A stretch of DNA of 64,000 nt from Tretioscincus oriximinensis (lineage: Eukaryota > Chordata > Lepidosauria > Squamata > Gymnophthalmidae). The notes beneath the pieces are model-generated. The model saw nothing but the letters and a program-made list of their open reading frames with translations. It made no database searches and was not told the origin of the DNA. The stretch spans positions 858,983 to 922,982 of the forward strand of contig JAJVDF010000418.1 of NCBI GenBank assembly GCA_022410635.1, in the 5' to 3' direction. The translations under genes and the position numbers were made by a program. Of the stretch, positions 22,150-34,797 are shown piece after piece; position 1 is the first letter of the stretch, and each line of letters opens with the position of its first letter.

Positions 22150-22715
22150 AAGAACAGATGGAGATATGCCTTAGAAACTTGTTAGAATTCTTTGGGAGTG
22201 TTAATAAACACAAGGACAAAGGGGATCCAGTTGATATTGTCTACCTAGACTTTCAGAAGACTTTTGATAAAGTCCTTCATCAAAGACTCCTAAAAAAGCT
22301 CTACAGTCATGGAATAAGAGGACAGATCTTGTCCTGGGTTGAAAATTGGCTACAAGACAGAAAACTGGGTAGTAATAAATGGACAGTACTCTGGGTTGAA
22401 AGAGGTGAGACATGGAGGGCCCCAGAGGTCTGTACGAGGACCTTTGCTTTTCAATATATTAATAAACTGTCTGGATGCTGAGGTAAGTAGTGAAGTAGCC
22501 AAGTTCACTAACCAAGTTCAGGATAGTGAAAACTGAAAGTCATTGTAAGGAGGTCTAGAGTGATCTATTGAAATTGGGTAAGTGGCAACAAAGTGGCAAA
22601 TGCACTTCAACTTAAGCAAGTGCAAGGTTACGCACATTGGGGCAAAGAACGCCAATTACTCCTACCAATTGGCGCGAACCAGGTTTTCTGTGACCGATCA
22701 GCTGACATAGTCACT
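22150..22715 (+). pseudogene. decayed CR1/L2-like reverse transcriptase fragment
   Basis: Translates in pieces to LINE reverse transcriptase: DPVDIVYLDFQKTFDKVLHQ, RLLKKLYSHGIRGQILSWVE, then after frameshifts a RGPLLFNILINCLDAEVSSE-like segment. The expected F-A-D-D active-site motif is degraded (KFTNQ), and stops and shifts follow. It sits in PLP2 intron 2 and is not functional. Confidence 0.85.
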
Positions 22716-22799
22716 GGTGCTGCTCTGACATCTACTTTTAATCCTTCAAACTNGTGTTTATACGGCAAGAATTAATTTCGGCCATTTTATCCAACCCGC

Positions 22800-23290
22800 A
22801 ACGTTCATAGTCCTCTAAGACAAAGGTCCGAGGGCCAAATGCAGCTCGTGGAACCGTCTGGCCCGTGGTCTGCTAGGACCATTTGATTCAGCAGCTGTTA
22901 TACTCCCTGAGGAAAGATTAGGCTTCCCTGATTAATTAATATTTCATCACTTTGTTAAAACATGAAGTGAAATAGGAAAAGAAGTGGAAGGCCCAGGAGA
23001 GAGGGAGACAATTTAGGGATTGGGGGAGCACTGAAAAGTCCACAATTTTGTGGGTTTGGTGGGGGAATGGCAAGAGGGAGAGGTATGGCTTAGGAGAGGG
23101 CATGGTCTGGATGGGTAGGGTGTGGTCTTGGGGTGGACAGAGGCTCTCGAGCAATGCCCCTNGCATGAAAAACGTTCCCCACATCTGCTCTAAGGGCTGC
23201 AGGAGAGGCCTTGTTAGCTGTACCACACCTTTCAACAATACAAATTGAATGGAGATGAATGGGAAGATCTTCTTGATATGTGCCTCCAAG
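22800..23290. other. unclassified interspersed repeat in PLP2 intron 2
   Basis: GC-richer segment with AAAGGTCCGAGGGCCAAATG and a GAGA/GGTGTGGT-rich part. It resembles part of 2880-3180. No coding content. Confidence 0.35.
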
Positions 23291-23548
23291 ATTATTGAGT
23301 AACTTCCTCTCACAGGTGTGTTGGGTACCCCATTGGCTGTGGAAACAATATTCCGCCTTGCTCTTTGCAGGCATCGTTACTATTTTATGTACCATAAATT
23401 GTTTTACCAATTTTTATAGAAACTTTTTTGTGACCTGGATGGATAAACGGATGTATGTATGGGTGAATAGCTAGACAAATACCCCCATATACATTTTATT
23501 ACACTCGAAATACACTGCCCACTGTAGTATCAAATACAGTAAACTTAC

Positions 23549-23704
23549 CGTCCACCCCCAGTGGATAAAGGTCACCTGCTTGTGTAGATCAAGTAAAAAG
23601 ATGATAAACACTACAATGGTGTAGATCAGCATGAAGATGGCCAAAGAGGTGTAGCCTGGAGCATTTGAGGCCCCATAACAGATCAGTATAAGGACACAGG
23701 CAGC
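23549..23704 (-). CDS. PLP2: PLP2 coding exon 2 (transmembrane segments 1-2)
   Basis: Exon of 156 nt, phase 0 at both ends, 52 residues starting AACVLILICYGASNAPGYTS and ending ...FIHWGWT. It completes membrane helix 1, gives helix 2 (LAIFMLIYTIVVFIIFLLDL) and the conserved loop LHKQVTFIHW. The acceptor is TCTCTCTTGCAG and the donor GTAAGT. The motif Cys-Tyr-Gly-Ala-Ser-x-x-Pro-Gly-Tyr is close to the human PLP2 equivalent. Intron 1 upstream is 27.5 kb. Confidence 0.95.
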
Positions 23705-23710
23705 CTGCAA

Positions 23711-26390
23711 GAGAGANAAAAAAAGTAACCATTAAAAATTAAAACATTTCTAAAAATGTGTTATAAGGGGTAAAGTAACAAGTTCAGCACATGGCAATTT
23801 TCTTCCAGCATCGTGTGACAACAACAAAACTTGAGAAGTGTTCCTGCAACTTCGCAAGCCAGCTAAAGGAAGTTACGCTCAAAGGACTAAGTAGAAAGAN
23901 CTAAAGAAAGATGGGAACATTATAGAGCAACAGTTCTATCCAAATGCACGTGAAAATTGATCTTACTCAGCATAGTGGATTCTGCTTACATTGGCTGAAG
24001 CAGGTAAGAGAGAAGGAATTATTCAAATTTTGAGCTTCTGGATGTAGTGAATCAGTGCTAAGTCACTTTGTCATAAAACTGCATCCAGAATATTGTGCTT
24101 TGCAGTGAAATCCCTAAAAAATTGCTGCAAAGCATTTACCGTTTTCTTTCACACAGCAAGGAAATTCCTTCTCTTCCTTATATTGGACCACAAATCCCAT
24201 GAGACCCTNGAGCCAAAAGCTCCAAAGAAGCCCTATTTCTCTTCTTCATTAGCTGCTGTCCCCCACATTGCCACCAAGTGAGTGAATACAAAATGAAGAA
24301 AAGCTGAGGTTTAAAATGCTCTGAGCTTTGACGTGGTTTTTAAACAAAAAATGCTACATAAAATTACTAGGAGGAAAAAGCAGAATATTGGACCTTCGTA
24401 ACGCTACCATTGCTGAATCCCTACAATTACGTGAGGCAAATCTCCCACAATCATATAACAGCGTGAAGAAAATCCCATCTGAAAGCACTCTTAATGAGGA
24501 AGCCGTTCATGCATATCATACCCAGAGCCTTTAGACTGCTGCCCATAGATGTTGCTTATTCCACTATATTTGGGAATTGCATTATAAAGCACTCCTAGGA
24601 ATGCTTTATCTACAATAGCCAAAAGTAGCAGAATAAGTAAGCAATCTATAGAAGTAGCCTTATTTGTAATGTCCCTCTCCCCACACATCAACCAAGGACG
24701 CTCAGAGGTTTTTTAATTAATACAGTATGTAAAAATGTTTTCAAGATTCTTTTTCGTTATACATCATTAAGGGCTTTACTGCCTTAAAGCTATAGTAAGA
24801 TTTTCAGTTAGGAATTCTTTCAACCCACAATCTCAAGATAAGGATCCAGCAGAAAACTTGGAAAATTCAAAGAGGAGGGCTTAGATTTTTCCCGATCCTT
24901 TCCACCCCCATATAAGGGCTATGCAGTTTCTTCAAACATGAAATCCAGCTTCAGTCTTAGAGACTTTCAACCACATCAGTCCTGCAGACATTTTCCAGCA
25001 CCCGTTGNGAATTCCAAAACATTGGCTCCTTACCAACATTTGGGGAGAGCTATTTTTCAGCTCTGGCAACTGNTATCTTTTAAACTCAAGATTTCATGAA
25101 TTAAACCTGGGACTCTTTGCACACTAGGGTATGTACCCTGCAACAGAATTTCTGACAGCTCCCCTTAGCAACATATTTCCTACGTGTCTTCCCACCTCAG
25201 GGTTCTCCTGGGTGTGTCCCAGCAAATAGAGGGGCCTCTGTGGAAATGCTGCAGCAGTAGCAACTGCTAACAACATCTGGCAGCTAAATATACCAGGTGT
25301 TGGCCTTGGACACAGCAGCTCTATCTGTTCCTGGTTAGAGGAGAAGCGAAAAATGGGGGAGGGTAAAGGGTTAGTTAGGCTGTTGTCCAGGCAACCTCTA
25401 AACAAACTAGAAGATTCCTGCCAAGAATAAAGATTTAAAAGAACAGAGAGGGAGTGGATGGTCCAGGGATCAGCCCTCAGAATGTGGTTGGCAACAGGAA
25501 TGCTTGGAGTCAAAAACAGCAGCACCAAAAAAATCTTAGACGAGCATTTCAAAGAGGTAGCCGTGTTAGCCACAGTCCAGAATATTTCGTAAGAGGCTCC
25601 TGTAGCACATTAGTGACCAAGAATAAAAAGACAGGTAGCATGAGCTTTTGTAAACAAGGCTTCTTCTTCAGATGCTTAGAAGAAAAGCAATGGCTGTGTT
25701 GTAAGAAATCTAGAAGAGAAGATTGGGGGTAGTCCTGGCAAAACTTTTCAGGAATTAAAAATCAAAAGTCTGGCCGAACAACTAAGGGGCTCAGCTACAC
25801 AATGACTACTTACCTCTTCTATAGCGCTGGGTTCCTATTCAAGCTACATTCGTTAATGGAGGATTCGCTAGCCTTCACTATGCAGAATCTCTTTTTGCAG
25901 ATATTTTCTGACTNCATAGCAAAGCACAGGCGTCCTCCAGTACATAGTCCTTCAGCCATTGGTCGTGTGTCCGCCTTGGTGAGAGAAGAGGAAAGATGTG
26001 GAACACACGAGCCAATAGGGCTTCAAGAGTGTAGCTGGCCAGGCACGTGCAGATCAGTTTCTCCTGCGTCTTCTTGACAGCGCACGGCAGTTCCCTGCAC
26101 TCTGGAAGACAGGCTGCTGCTAGTTTCTCCCATTGTGTGCTGGCACCCTAAGTTGTTGCCAGATACCAAAAAGCATAAATAATTGGGAGCTGACATATCT
26201 CCATTGGGAAGCTATTCCAAAACCAGAATGCCACCACAGAGAAGGTCTAACAAGAGGTGTGTGAGTGTCTTGTAGCACTTAAGAGACTAACAAGAGAAAG
26301 GTGAGTGGCAAGAAATTTGATAGACAAGTCTACTTCTTCAGATCCAGTAGTCTTCTCTACAAAAACTCATGTCACTTACCTTTCCTTTGT
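23711..26390. other. PLP2 intron 1, proximal part
   Basis: Mainly unique intronic DNA. 25548-25685 and 26270-26400 carry the GTGTTAG/TTCTTCAGAT dispersed repeat (GGTAGCCGTGTTAGCCACAG; GTCTACTTCTTCAGATCCAG). Confidence 0.4.
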
Positions 26391-26393
26391 TAG

Positions 26394-27262
26394 GCCGGGT
26401 TCTCACTAGGGGAAAAAACAGGAGCGAAAGCTGCATGGCTTTGCACTGGGCACAAGCAATTCCCCTAGAGGGATCACTTTCATGATCTGTCGCTCACAAA
26501 GCCACAGATTACCAGAAGTTACTTCACCTTCAGAACTGACACAAATGCAGTACTTCCCAATTTGGGCTAACTGTGCNTTGGCTACGGTTTGCCTGTAATT
26601 TGAGCACCTTTTCATGAACGCTATTGCTGTTGAATCAGGTTCCTCTATGCAGAACAACCAATGGGCATCAGTGGGAGGACCCAGGATGGAATGTTGTACA
26701 CTTCTGCTGTGTGTCCACTTCTGTTTTAACCTCCGAGGAGGTAACAGTTCTTTTGAAAGATTGTTGTTGTTGTTGAGTTCCAGTTGTGCACATACAGCAA
26801 CACAAACGCTGAGATCCAATTCATGAATTCCATACCAGTCATTCAAGTAATTTATTTTAACCGAGAAGACATGTAAAAAGCAGTAATTGTGCCAGCCCTT
26901 CACTTCTGATCTTGCTGGAATAAAAATTAAAAATATGCACCAAATTTAGCCTTTTAAATAATCTTCTAATTATGGAAAAATAATTTTGCACAAAACTCAG
27001 GCAGCAAAAACAAAGGAGGTAGAGTGGAATGCAGAGTGGGGGGGGGCAGGAAGAGGAAGGGGCAGGAAGAGGAGGGGCAGAGGGAAGAGGTTACACCCAC
27101 TGGTTCAAAAAACTGATTACCAACCAATGCAGATGTTAATTCTGGAAGCCAACACAAAAACTGATTTTAAACTGATAATTTTAAACATAATAAATTGGTT
27201 GGTTGGAGGGGCATTCAATTTGCACGTCTCAAAAACGTTTCTTTTACCCCATGAAAATTCGG
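26394..27262. mobile_element. possible 0.87-kb DNA element, copy 1
   Basis: Bounded by GGCCGGGTTCTCACTAGGGG and CCCCATGAAAATTCGGCC, imperfect inverted ends. It shares AAAAAACAGGAGCGAAAGCT near the start and ACTGATTACCAACCAATGCA near the end with 61705-62590. No intact transposase seen. Confidence 0.5.
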
Positions 27263-28920
27263 CCTTAAGTGTCTAAAATGTTACAAGATTCCCCCCTTCC
27301 TAGACTTTCTGGACAAAGACTAACTTCTTTGAAATCTAATGTAAAGATTAGATTACGTTATCGACCTGTGTTTCACCTAGATACACGAGAGAAATAATAG
27401 ACACGAACACGATCGTAGTTTGTTCTGGTTATGGGATGGAAATTTGAGACAAAGTGCTCATTACAAAGGTTTTATGAATATGTAACTAATAATATAGCAA
27501 TTGAGATATCTAACTGTGTAATTAATAATCCGGAAGATGTGCAGACAAGGAAGACTCNAAACAGAAACGGATAATAGTGAAGAATCGCTTATTAAGAAAA
27601 TCAGAGTGACAAAATTAAGGCTGATATTCCAGATGTAGTCCTCTCTATGCGAATNTAAAGTTTTAAATATGGAAATTAAGGGAGAGAGAATAAGAGGGAG
27701 AAAGAGGGAGAGCATTAAAAAATTATTGTCAGAAATACAAAGAAAAGTGAAATGTAAAATGTTGTAATATTTTTTTAAAAAAACCAAAAACACCTGGTCT
27801 GCATTCTGACTAGAAAAAAGAAGCAATTTGGAAAACAACAAAGTGAATCTAAATCCGGTGTTTTCCTTCCCTATCCCGTTTTGGTCCCATTTCATCAGCC
27901 TGATAGGGCAGGGAAAACACTATGCCAGGTGCTTGCCAGGTAAGTACAGGCAACATGGCTTTTTTAAAAATCCCTGGTTTTGCTCAAGTTTTTCTAGAAT
28001 CAAGATCCACACCAGCTGATCTCTTGCTGTCTTTTGACAGCAGTTTAAATTTNCTCCACTGGAGCAGTAGCGGGAAAATGTAAAATTGCTGCCAAAAACT
28101 AGCAACAGCAGCAGATACACTGAGATCACCTTCATTATTGTGCACCCTGATATTTGGGGGCTATTCAGGCTTCGCTAGAAGACACCCACCCACAAGGACT
28201 AGCCTCTAATCAGACAGCATGCTATCTGATTGGGACACGCAGCAAAACGGTGCCAGAGTGTACACAACGCAAATTAGCTTGTGACCGTTTTCAGACGCCA
28301 TGTGATTGTACACATTGTGTGGGGCTGAATGGGAAATGGAGGAAACGTTGCACTAGTTTTTCCCCTTAATAGAAACGCAACCTGGGAAAATTTAGGCGTT
28401 ATATTGAGAATGCAGCACAACAATATTACACCCACAACCCCACCAACGGGGGCTTCTATGCTCCCACGAATTATTGAACAGTCAAAAGTCACTATGCCGA
28501 TGCAGTTAAAGAAAGTTACATGCAAGTTAGTGGAAGTAATTAATACCTAGGGAAAACTGGTTTTTTGCACAGACGAAGTATTTGCGGAAAAGTGTACACT
28601 GTCTTAATGACCAGATGAGTTTTAAACACAAATATCAGTGATCACAGATTCAGTGTAAAACTATGTAATGCCCACAAAATATTCTCCAGCAAAACAAAGA
28701 TAGCTAACTCACTGTGGGATAGTTCTAGGATAAAATAGTTTGGGTGTGACCGTCCATTGGGCTGTAACTCAAAAGCTGAGCCTTCTCTGCGTGTTGCTGA
28801 GTTGGAAAGCAAGAACAGCTATTTTTATACATATATTTCTATCTCACTCATAACTGAGACCTCAGTGGAGCTTACAGTGATGTGAAAACATTCAGAAACA
28901 CAGAGCAGAAGTTTGCAGTT
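27263..28920. other. PLP2 intron 1, no recognised gene
   Basis: Unique or unclassified. 27995-28150 is CAG/CTG-rich; on the - strand it opens with a hydrophobic leader-like stretch without support as an exon. Confidence 0.4.
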
Positions 28921-28924
28921 GTTA

Positions 28925-29065
28925 TGTTTGTATGTATGTAATGTATTTATTTATTTATTGATTGATTGATTGATTCATTCATTCATTCTTATAGACCAGC
29001 CCTATTTCCAAAGGTTTCAGGGTGGCCAACAATAAAAGCAAAAATCCAAAATTAATGTATTAAAA
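28925..29065 (-). mobile_element. L2-like LINE tail with (TTTA)n(TTGA)n(TTCA)n
   Basis: Tetranucleotide run followed by AGACCAGCCCTATTTCCAAA and GGTTTCAGGGTGGCC, the reversed terminus of the L2/Rex-like family. Confidence 0.6.
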
Positions 29066-29376
29066 TATCTGCAGGTGAGAAAGAAAACAGTATTTCTTCA
29101 GCCAAAGGTGTGGTTAAAGAGGTGCGTCATCAAAGATCTTCTAAAATAATACAGTGATGGTGACTATTCCATTGTCTGGGAGAAACCACCAAGAAGGTCC
29201 TGTTGTTGTTAGTGTCTAAGATGCTAGGATGCCCCTTGTTAGACATTCATTGCTACCATGTATTTAATCAGCTCATGATCTGAAGATTTGTTGTGTTGAA
29301 GGAAATCATTCAGCAGGCATGAGTTATCACTACACTGTCAGTGATTACTGCAGAGGGGAAGAGATGGTACTTACAC

Positions 29377-29835
29377 GGACACGGACATTATTTTTTTTAT
29401 TTTATTTTGAAAGATGTATTTGGGCAGGACAGGTGACCATTGCAAGAGGGTGGAAGAACAAAAGCAAATGGATAATAAGTCAATGGTATGACTATTTATC
29501 AGAATTTTTACTATTTGATGTATTAAGAGAAAAACGTCTTATCAATATGGGCCTTACACAAAGAACAACTTGGGAAGGAAACTGGCAGAAAGTACTGGCC
29601 CTTGGTGTTAACTTTAATAGAAATGCTACGCTGGCTATGGTACTAGACTCAAGNTTATTAATGTAAATGAATATAGAAGACGTGATGTTGGATCTCCTAG
29701 GGGTGGGTGGGGAGGGAAATATATGACACATGTATTAGGTTTTGTTATGTTTATGTATTCATGTTTTATTGTATTTTGTCTGTTGTAACTAAAATCAATA
29801 AAAATTATTTTAAAAAAAAAGGACACAGACATTAT
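29377..29835 (+). mobile_element. 5'-truncated L1 insertion with target duplication
   Basis: The 15-bp duplication GGACAC(G/A)GACATTAT flanks the element at 29377-29391 and 29821-29835 with one mismatch. Inside is the C-terminal part of an L1-type ORF2 (ARGWKNKSKWIISQWYDYLS...), a 3'UTR, AATAAA and a poly-A run at about 29810-29820. No complete enzyme domain remains. Confidence 0.85.
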
Positions 29836-30595
29836 TGGCAGCCTGTTATGTATGCAGATCAAGTATGTACCCAAATATGGCACTTAGTCTGTGGATAAAA
29901 TGCAAGGAGACCATCAAAATGGTCAACGAACAAGTTGTGGTGATATCCGTAATCCGTCCCCCAAAGATGTAACATAAAATTGTGTGACATGTGTACAACA
30001 GGCAGTATTTGAAGCCCTGAAGTTACCAGAGAAAAGACCCTCCTTTTTTGCACCACATACAGTATGTAAACAGCCCTGAATGGGGAGCCTTCCTTTTAGG
30101 TAACTTGAGCCCAGGTCATTCAGAATGTTGTGAAATCAGGTTAAAATATGTTGAGGAGCATCTGACAGCAGACTTTGAGTAAGTGCAGAACTATTAAACA
30201 GGTACAATTTTGCTACAAATTGTCTCAGCAGGCTTGACTTTGTGTTCTGCATTCAATGCAGCTTTCTGGTCATCTTCAAGAACATCCCATGTAACCATCA
30301 CTAGTGACCTGTAGCGCCTGCTATATCCATAGCACTGGATCTTTCCAGGAGTAAACAATCCATCAGACATAGATTACTTCCTTACTTCATGGATTTAAGA
30401 GCCCATGGTACACAACTTTTGAATTGTATGGATTTGGTTCTATTTATTTGTCAATTTCTAGCCACCACGCATGTATCCACGATCCAAATTTACTTCAATG
30501 TGCAGAAGGTGGACTAAGGTACTATTGCTGGATCTCCACCAATGGACATTGTGTTCACATATGGGTATATCCTGCTCTACATCAAAGGTCTTTAA
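29836..30595. other. PLP2 intron 1, no recognised feature
   Basis: No repeat or exon identified. Confidence 0.4.
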
Positions 30596-30597
30596 GA

Positions 30598-30832
30598 GGT
30601 GATCTGAGTGGAGAATATAAAATCATCCATGGGATGGATAAGGCGAATAGTAGATGGTAGATGAATTAGGATAGATATGGGAAAGTGGTTGTACGCAGAG
30701 GGCAATCGGTGAAGATTTTATCTTCTTCAAGATCTGCAAGCGACCCTTAAAGGAGGGCCATTGTGTGAGACAGAATGCTGGACTGGATGGGCTGTAGTCA
30801 CATTCAGCAAGGCTCGTCCTCTTATGCGAATG
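30598..30832 (+). mobile_element. CR1/L2-like LINE, 3' end with internal deletion
   Basis: GGTGATCTGAGTGGAGAATA (ORF2 end) joined to the 3'UTR (GAGACAGAATGCTGGACTGG ... CTCTTATGCG). The middle of the terminus is missing. Confidence 0.75.
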
Positions 30833-31539
30833 TAAATTTACCTGCATATCATCCAAAACAGCAGTGCAGATGTAAACAGTAGACTGTGACCTCTGTAAGT
30901 GTATTAGTAAATGAAGATTACTCAAGGAGTTATCTTTTTTTACAGNTAAGGCTCTGCAACACCTGCTAAAGTTGCCAAACTTCCTGTTATGCTCAATGCT
31001 CCTGCTGCAAATTGGGGAGAAATAATTTGAGCAAAACTCCTGGTATGGAAAGTTAAGCTACGGATGAAGGCACAGAATTATCAATACATCTCTATTACCT
31101 GCTCATCTGAAAAAAACGAAGTGCCCAACTAATTGTGGTGTTAAACAAAAATCAAGACATAAACAAGTATCCTTGGAAGTGAAAGTATGTATTTTAAAAC
31201 AGATCACTATCAAATTGTGGGTCGAACTACATATAATGGTCCTGACATGCTTAGAGCCAAGGAAACAGTTTGATCCACTTTAGCATCTGAANAAGTACGA
31301 GATTCCTCTACAAAAGGTCATGCGGCCTCCTTTTTCCTTGTTAAGTCTCTAGGGCGCTATTCAGACACATACTTTTAATCAGTCTTCAGTCCTGAAGAAC
31401 AGGACTAAAGCAGGAAAAAACTTAAAAGGTGCTACTAGGACCCAGCTAACATGGCTCCTTTTTTAATTCCCAGGACTGTTCACATTCATAACTGTAAACA
31501 TTCTTTAAGGGTTGAATCCAGATATTGTTTACTTATTAA

Positions 31540-31870
31540 GAACATAAGAACATAAGAAGAGCCATACTGGATCAGGTCACAGCCCATCGAGTCCAGCATT
31601 CTGTGTCACACAGAGGCCCACCAGATGCACCTGGGCAGTCCGAACAGAGGAAAGCAAAATATGCTGCTCCTGTTCGTGACTCCCTGCAAATGGTATTTCA
31701 AGAGTCCTGCCTGTTGCTCCATCCCGGAGGCAACATCCAGACATCTATCCTAGTATCCATTTATACCCTTAGTGTCCATAAACCTGTCTAGTCCTGTCTT
31801 GAAACTATCCAAGCTGTTAGCTACCACTACCTCTTCAGGAAGTAAATTCCACAGGCCGATGACCCTCTAT
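31540..31870 (-). mobile_element. CR1/L2-like LINE, 3' end
   Basis: Antisense copy starting AAGAACATAAGAACATAAGA and ending AGGAAGTAAATTCCACAGGC near 31855. Very similar to 18290 and 51957. Confidence 0.85.
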
Positions 31871-32149
31871 ATCTATTACACTTAGATATCTTGCATTGAA
31901 GCATGGATATTCTGGAATAACTATATATTATTATGAATATCCAAATATTTCTCTCTATATAGTTCCTGAAGTCATAATAGTCCCTGAAAGCTCTGCAATT
32001 GGACAATATCCAGGCATGTCCCAGGGCTTGGAGTGATGTTCTAAAGCTAGGGGTCAACCTGGCCCAGCACAGCAGCAGGAACAGGGAAGGAACAACAAGC
32101 AGTGCTGAGAGTTGCACCCAGGACCTGAAAATTCTCAGTTGTTAAGGGG

Positions 32150-32345
32150 TTATGGTGTGCACAAAATTTGGTGACGTCACTTCCAGGGTGGGACCAGAAG
32201 TGATGTCACAGCAGGCGCCCTTTCCAGAAGCAAAGACTGGAAGGGACAATATTTGTGGTGTCACTCTCAGCCTCTGGGGCATCCTTTCTGTAAGCAGGGG
32301 GCGGATGTTACATCACCAAACAGGAAATGGGTGCGTTACATTTTC
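32150..32345. repeat. GTGACGTCACTTCC-type repeat
   Basis: Contains GTGACGTCACTTCCAGGG at 32172, CCAGAAGTGATGTCAC and GTTACATCACC. The first is a perfect CRE palindrome (TGACGTCA) next to an ETS-like TTCC. Confidence 0.55.
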
Positions 32346-33480
32346 TCGTGCATTGCTGATGATAATTCATACGGCACTAAGGTTCCCTTTCCACTCTTTC
32401 TTCCCATCACNTACAATATATGTTCTGGCTCAATTTATTTGAAGTAACTTAGCACATTTCCTCTAGTTCCCCAGCTATTAGTTACTGCTTTTGGTCAGCA
32501 GTCAACTTTTCTTGGTCCACATCCATCTCTCAAAATGCTTTTGAGAAACACATGTAAAACTTTTTTCTGCTTCAGGGTTAAATAAATGTTTTTTGAATGA
32601 ATTTTATCCACATTTCAGAGCTTTTAACTTTGAGTGAGACAATAGGAACAATCAGTTATACTATAGCTTGAGAAAATAGACTTTTGACACTTTTGGAGGG
32701 GAAATGAATTATTTCACAACTGTATAATAAAATTGCCTGAGAGCTTCTGTTTTGGCCATTTAACTAGCAATGTTCTCAATCCCATAATGAATCACATTTT
32801 CCACCATTCCCTACTTGGATTTTTTTTGAATTCCTGCATTCCAAAAATACACAGAAAAGGGAGAGTAATGATTTTATGTTATCATTCTCCTTCCCACCAA
32901 CCTTTCCGCAATTTCTGCTATTAAAGGCTCATAATCCTGCATTTTGTGGCTCCAGTTAACTCAGGAAACGAGCACCAGGGAGAAAAAAAATGCAAAATAC
33001 AGTTTAGATCCAGTAATTACTTCTCACTGTCCATGCCAAGTGGCAGAGCAAAATCGTGCAGAAATCGCAGGCCGCTCCCTTTCTGGATTCTTGTTCACAT
33101 GACAGCAAACTTCCAGATATTTCAACGGCACAAAAATGTGGAAGTATGTCATTGTTGGACCTTCCACATGTGGTAACAGCCATTTTCAGCCTTGTCCTGG
33201 TTCCACACTTGCACAGGATGGCAGCTTCTGGCAGCAAACATCCAGACAGATGAGCCCATATCACTATTCTAGGAAAATCCAAATTGGGAATATTTGTTCC
33301 TGGAATAGTGATATCATAGGATTTTCCCTTTATATCCTGGAATAATGTTGGAATTATTAAATTGTCCCAAGACAATTCCACATTCTAGGTTCTGAGGTAG
33401 GAAGGCTTAGCCTGCTAACTATAGGCGAGGTACCCCAGTTGTCAACAACAATGAAACGACCACAGTTTGTAATCTTCCGG
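32346..33480. other. PLP2 intron 1; one palindromic segment
   Basis: 33257-33320 has the inverted pair ATATCACTATTC / GAATAGTGATAT around GGAAAATCC motifs; the rest is not recognised. Confidence 0.4.
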
Positions 33481-33484
33481 TAGA

Positions 33485-33770
33485 ATTTCTGTTGCCAGTT
33501 TTATGGTTCTTAGTTGTACTTCTGGCTGCTATTCTTTGCCATTTTTCAGTGACAACAAGTGCTTATTATAAAAGCTTGGATGCCCAGCAGCTTCATGAAG
33601 CTNTCAGTAGCAACAGCAGCAAAATGTAAGGAGGGTGAAGTGGTCTGTTGTGCTGGCAGTGGGGCCTAATGGGAAGTGTAGTCAGAGCAGCAGGCAGCCT
33701 CTTCTGCCCAGACTATGCAGACCCTGTTCTGCGGACTACAGCTCCCAATGTGCGCCCAGTCCCACCCACT
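33485..33770 (-). repeat. dispersed repeat related to 45955-46950 and 47790-48150
   Basis: Antisense copy: AACAAGTGCTTATTATAAAA, GGACTACAGCTCCC and CTCTTCTGCCCAGACTATGC correspond to GGGAGCTGTAGTT and TTTTATAATAAGCACTTGTC in the two + copies. Probably a non-autonomous DNA element; class uncertain. Confidence 0.5.
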
Positions 33771-34676
33771 GAAACAAGAAAGACGGCTTATAGAAATATG
33801 GCTGGGGATCTGTCTATAATCTAGGCCCCTATTAAGGGTTTTAGAAAAAAGATAATGCCTAGTATTGNAACTTCCACTCTGAATTTCAGGTGTTCCTTTT
33901 GCAACTTAAAAGTTNTGTTTCCAATAGGGGAAGAAACGAGTGTGAAAGTTCTGTGGCTCTCTCTGGCCACATCCATTTCCCATTTACTCCAAATGGGAAA
34001 TGATTCAGCCCTGTGCCATTTNCACAGCCACATGACTTCTGAGCAAAGTTCTTTCAAAAAACTGTCACAAACGGAGCTTACCACAGATTGCGTTACATGC
34101 ACTCTGGTAACAATTTGCTGTGTCCTCTAATTGGACAGCCTAGAACATGATATTATTCCAGCACCATCCGTGACAATCCCAACCTAAGCCCTGGGAGAAC
34201 GATTTGAAATATCATATTTATTCCAGGAAAACCACATTTCGATCCAGGTTTACCTTAAATGGTGATACGATTATACCGTCCAGATGCTTACTTCTGGAAT
34301 CCAGGTTGATGAAAATCACTACCATATAATGTGCACTATGTTCAGGGGCCAGTGATCATACATGTCTGAATATCAACAAAATAATTTAAAAAGTACCATG
34401 CTACTGCGTGGGCAAGTGCCCAGACAGGTAAGAACTTGGTCTTGCCCTTCTGTTTTGCTTTGCAAGAGGCAACTGTGGGATCCAAACAAAAATTCCCTTT
34501 TTTTCCTATCCTCTGCAGACAACCTAAAAATTATTCAACAATAAATAGCCACAGCACAAATTATGCTATCTCACATAATCCTGGAAATGAAACAAAATGA
34601 ATTCACTTAAAGGTCAAACCATCCTCAGATAGTGTTAAATAAGGTAACGGTTTTGAAGTTAACTGTTTAAAAGAGA

Positions 34677-34797
34677 ATTTCAGAGAAATAGCCATGTTAG
34701 TCTAGCAGAAAGTCCAGCAAAGCTTATGCCTACGAAAGCTTATCCCAACCACTTTTCTCTAGTTAGTCTCAAAGTGCTGCTAGCTCCTTTGCTTGTT
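34677..34797 (+). repeat. GTGTTAG-type dispersed repeat
   Basis: TTTCAGAGAAATAGCCATGT, then GCCTACGAAAGCTTATCCCA and TTAGTCTCAAAGTGCTGCTA; matches the inverted pair at 20095-20490. Confidence 0.55.

Noticed and set aside
22158..22481. Reverse transcriptase-like frame as a gene
   Set aside because: Active-site motif degraded and frame broken; a LINE relic in PLP2 intron 2.
27920..28135. Minus-strand frame starting with a hydrophobic leader (MKVISVYLLLLLVFGSN)
   Set aside because: Looks like a signal peptide but comes from a CTG-rich stretch, contains an N, and lacks a recognisable mature domain or splice sites.
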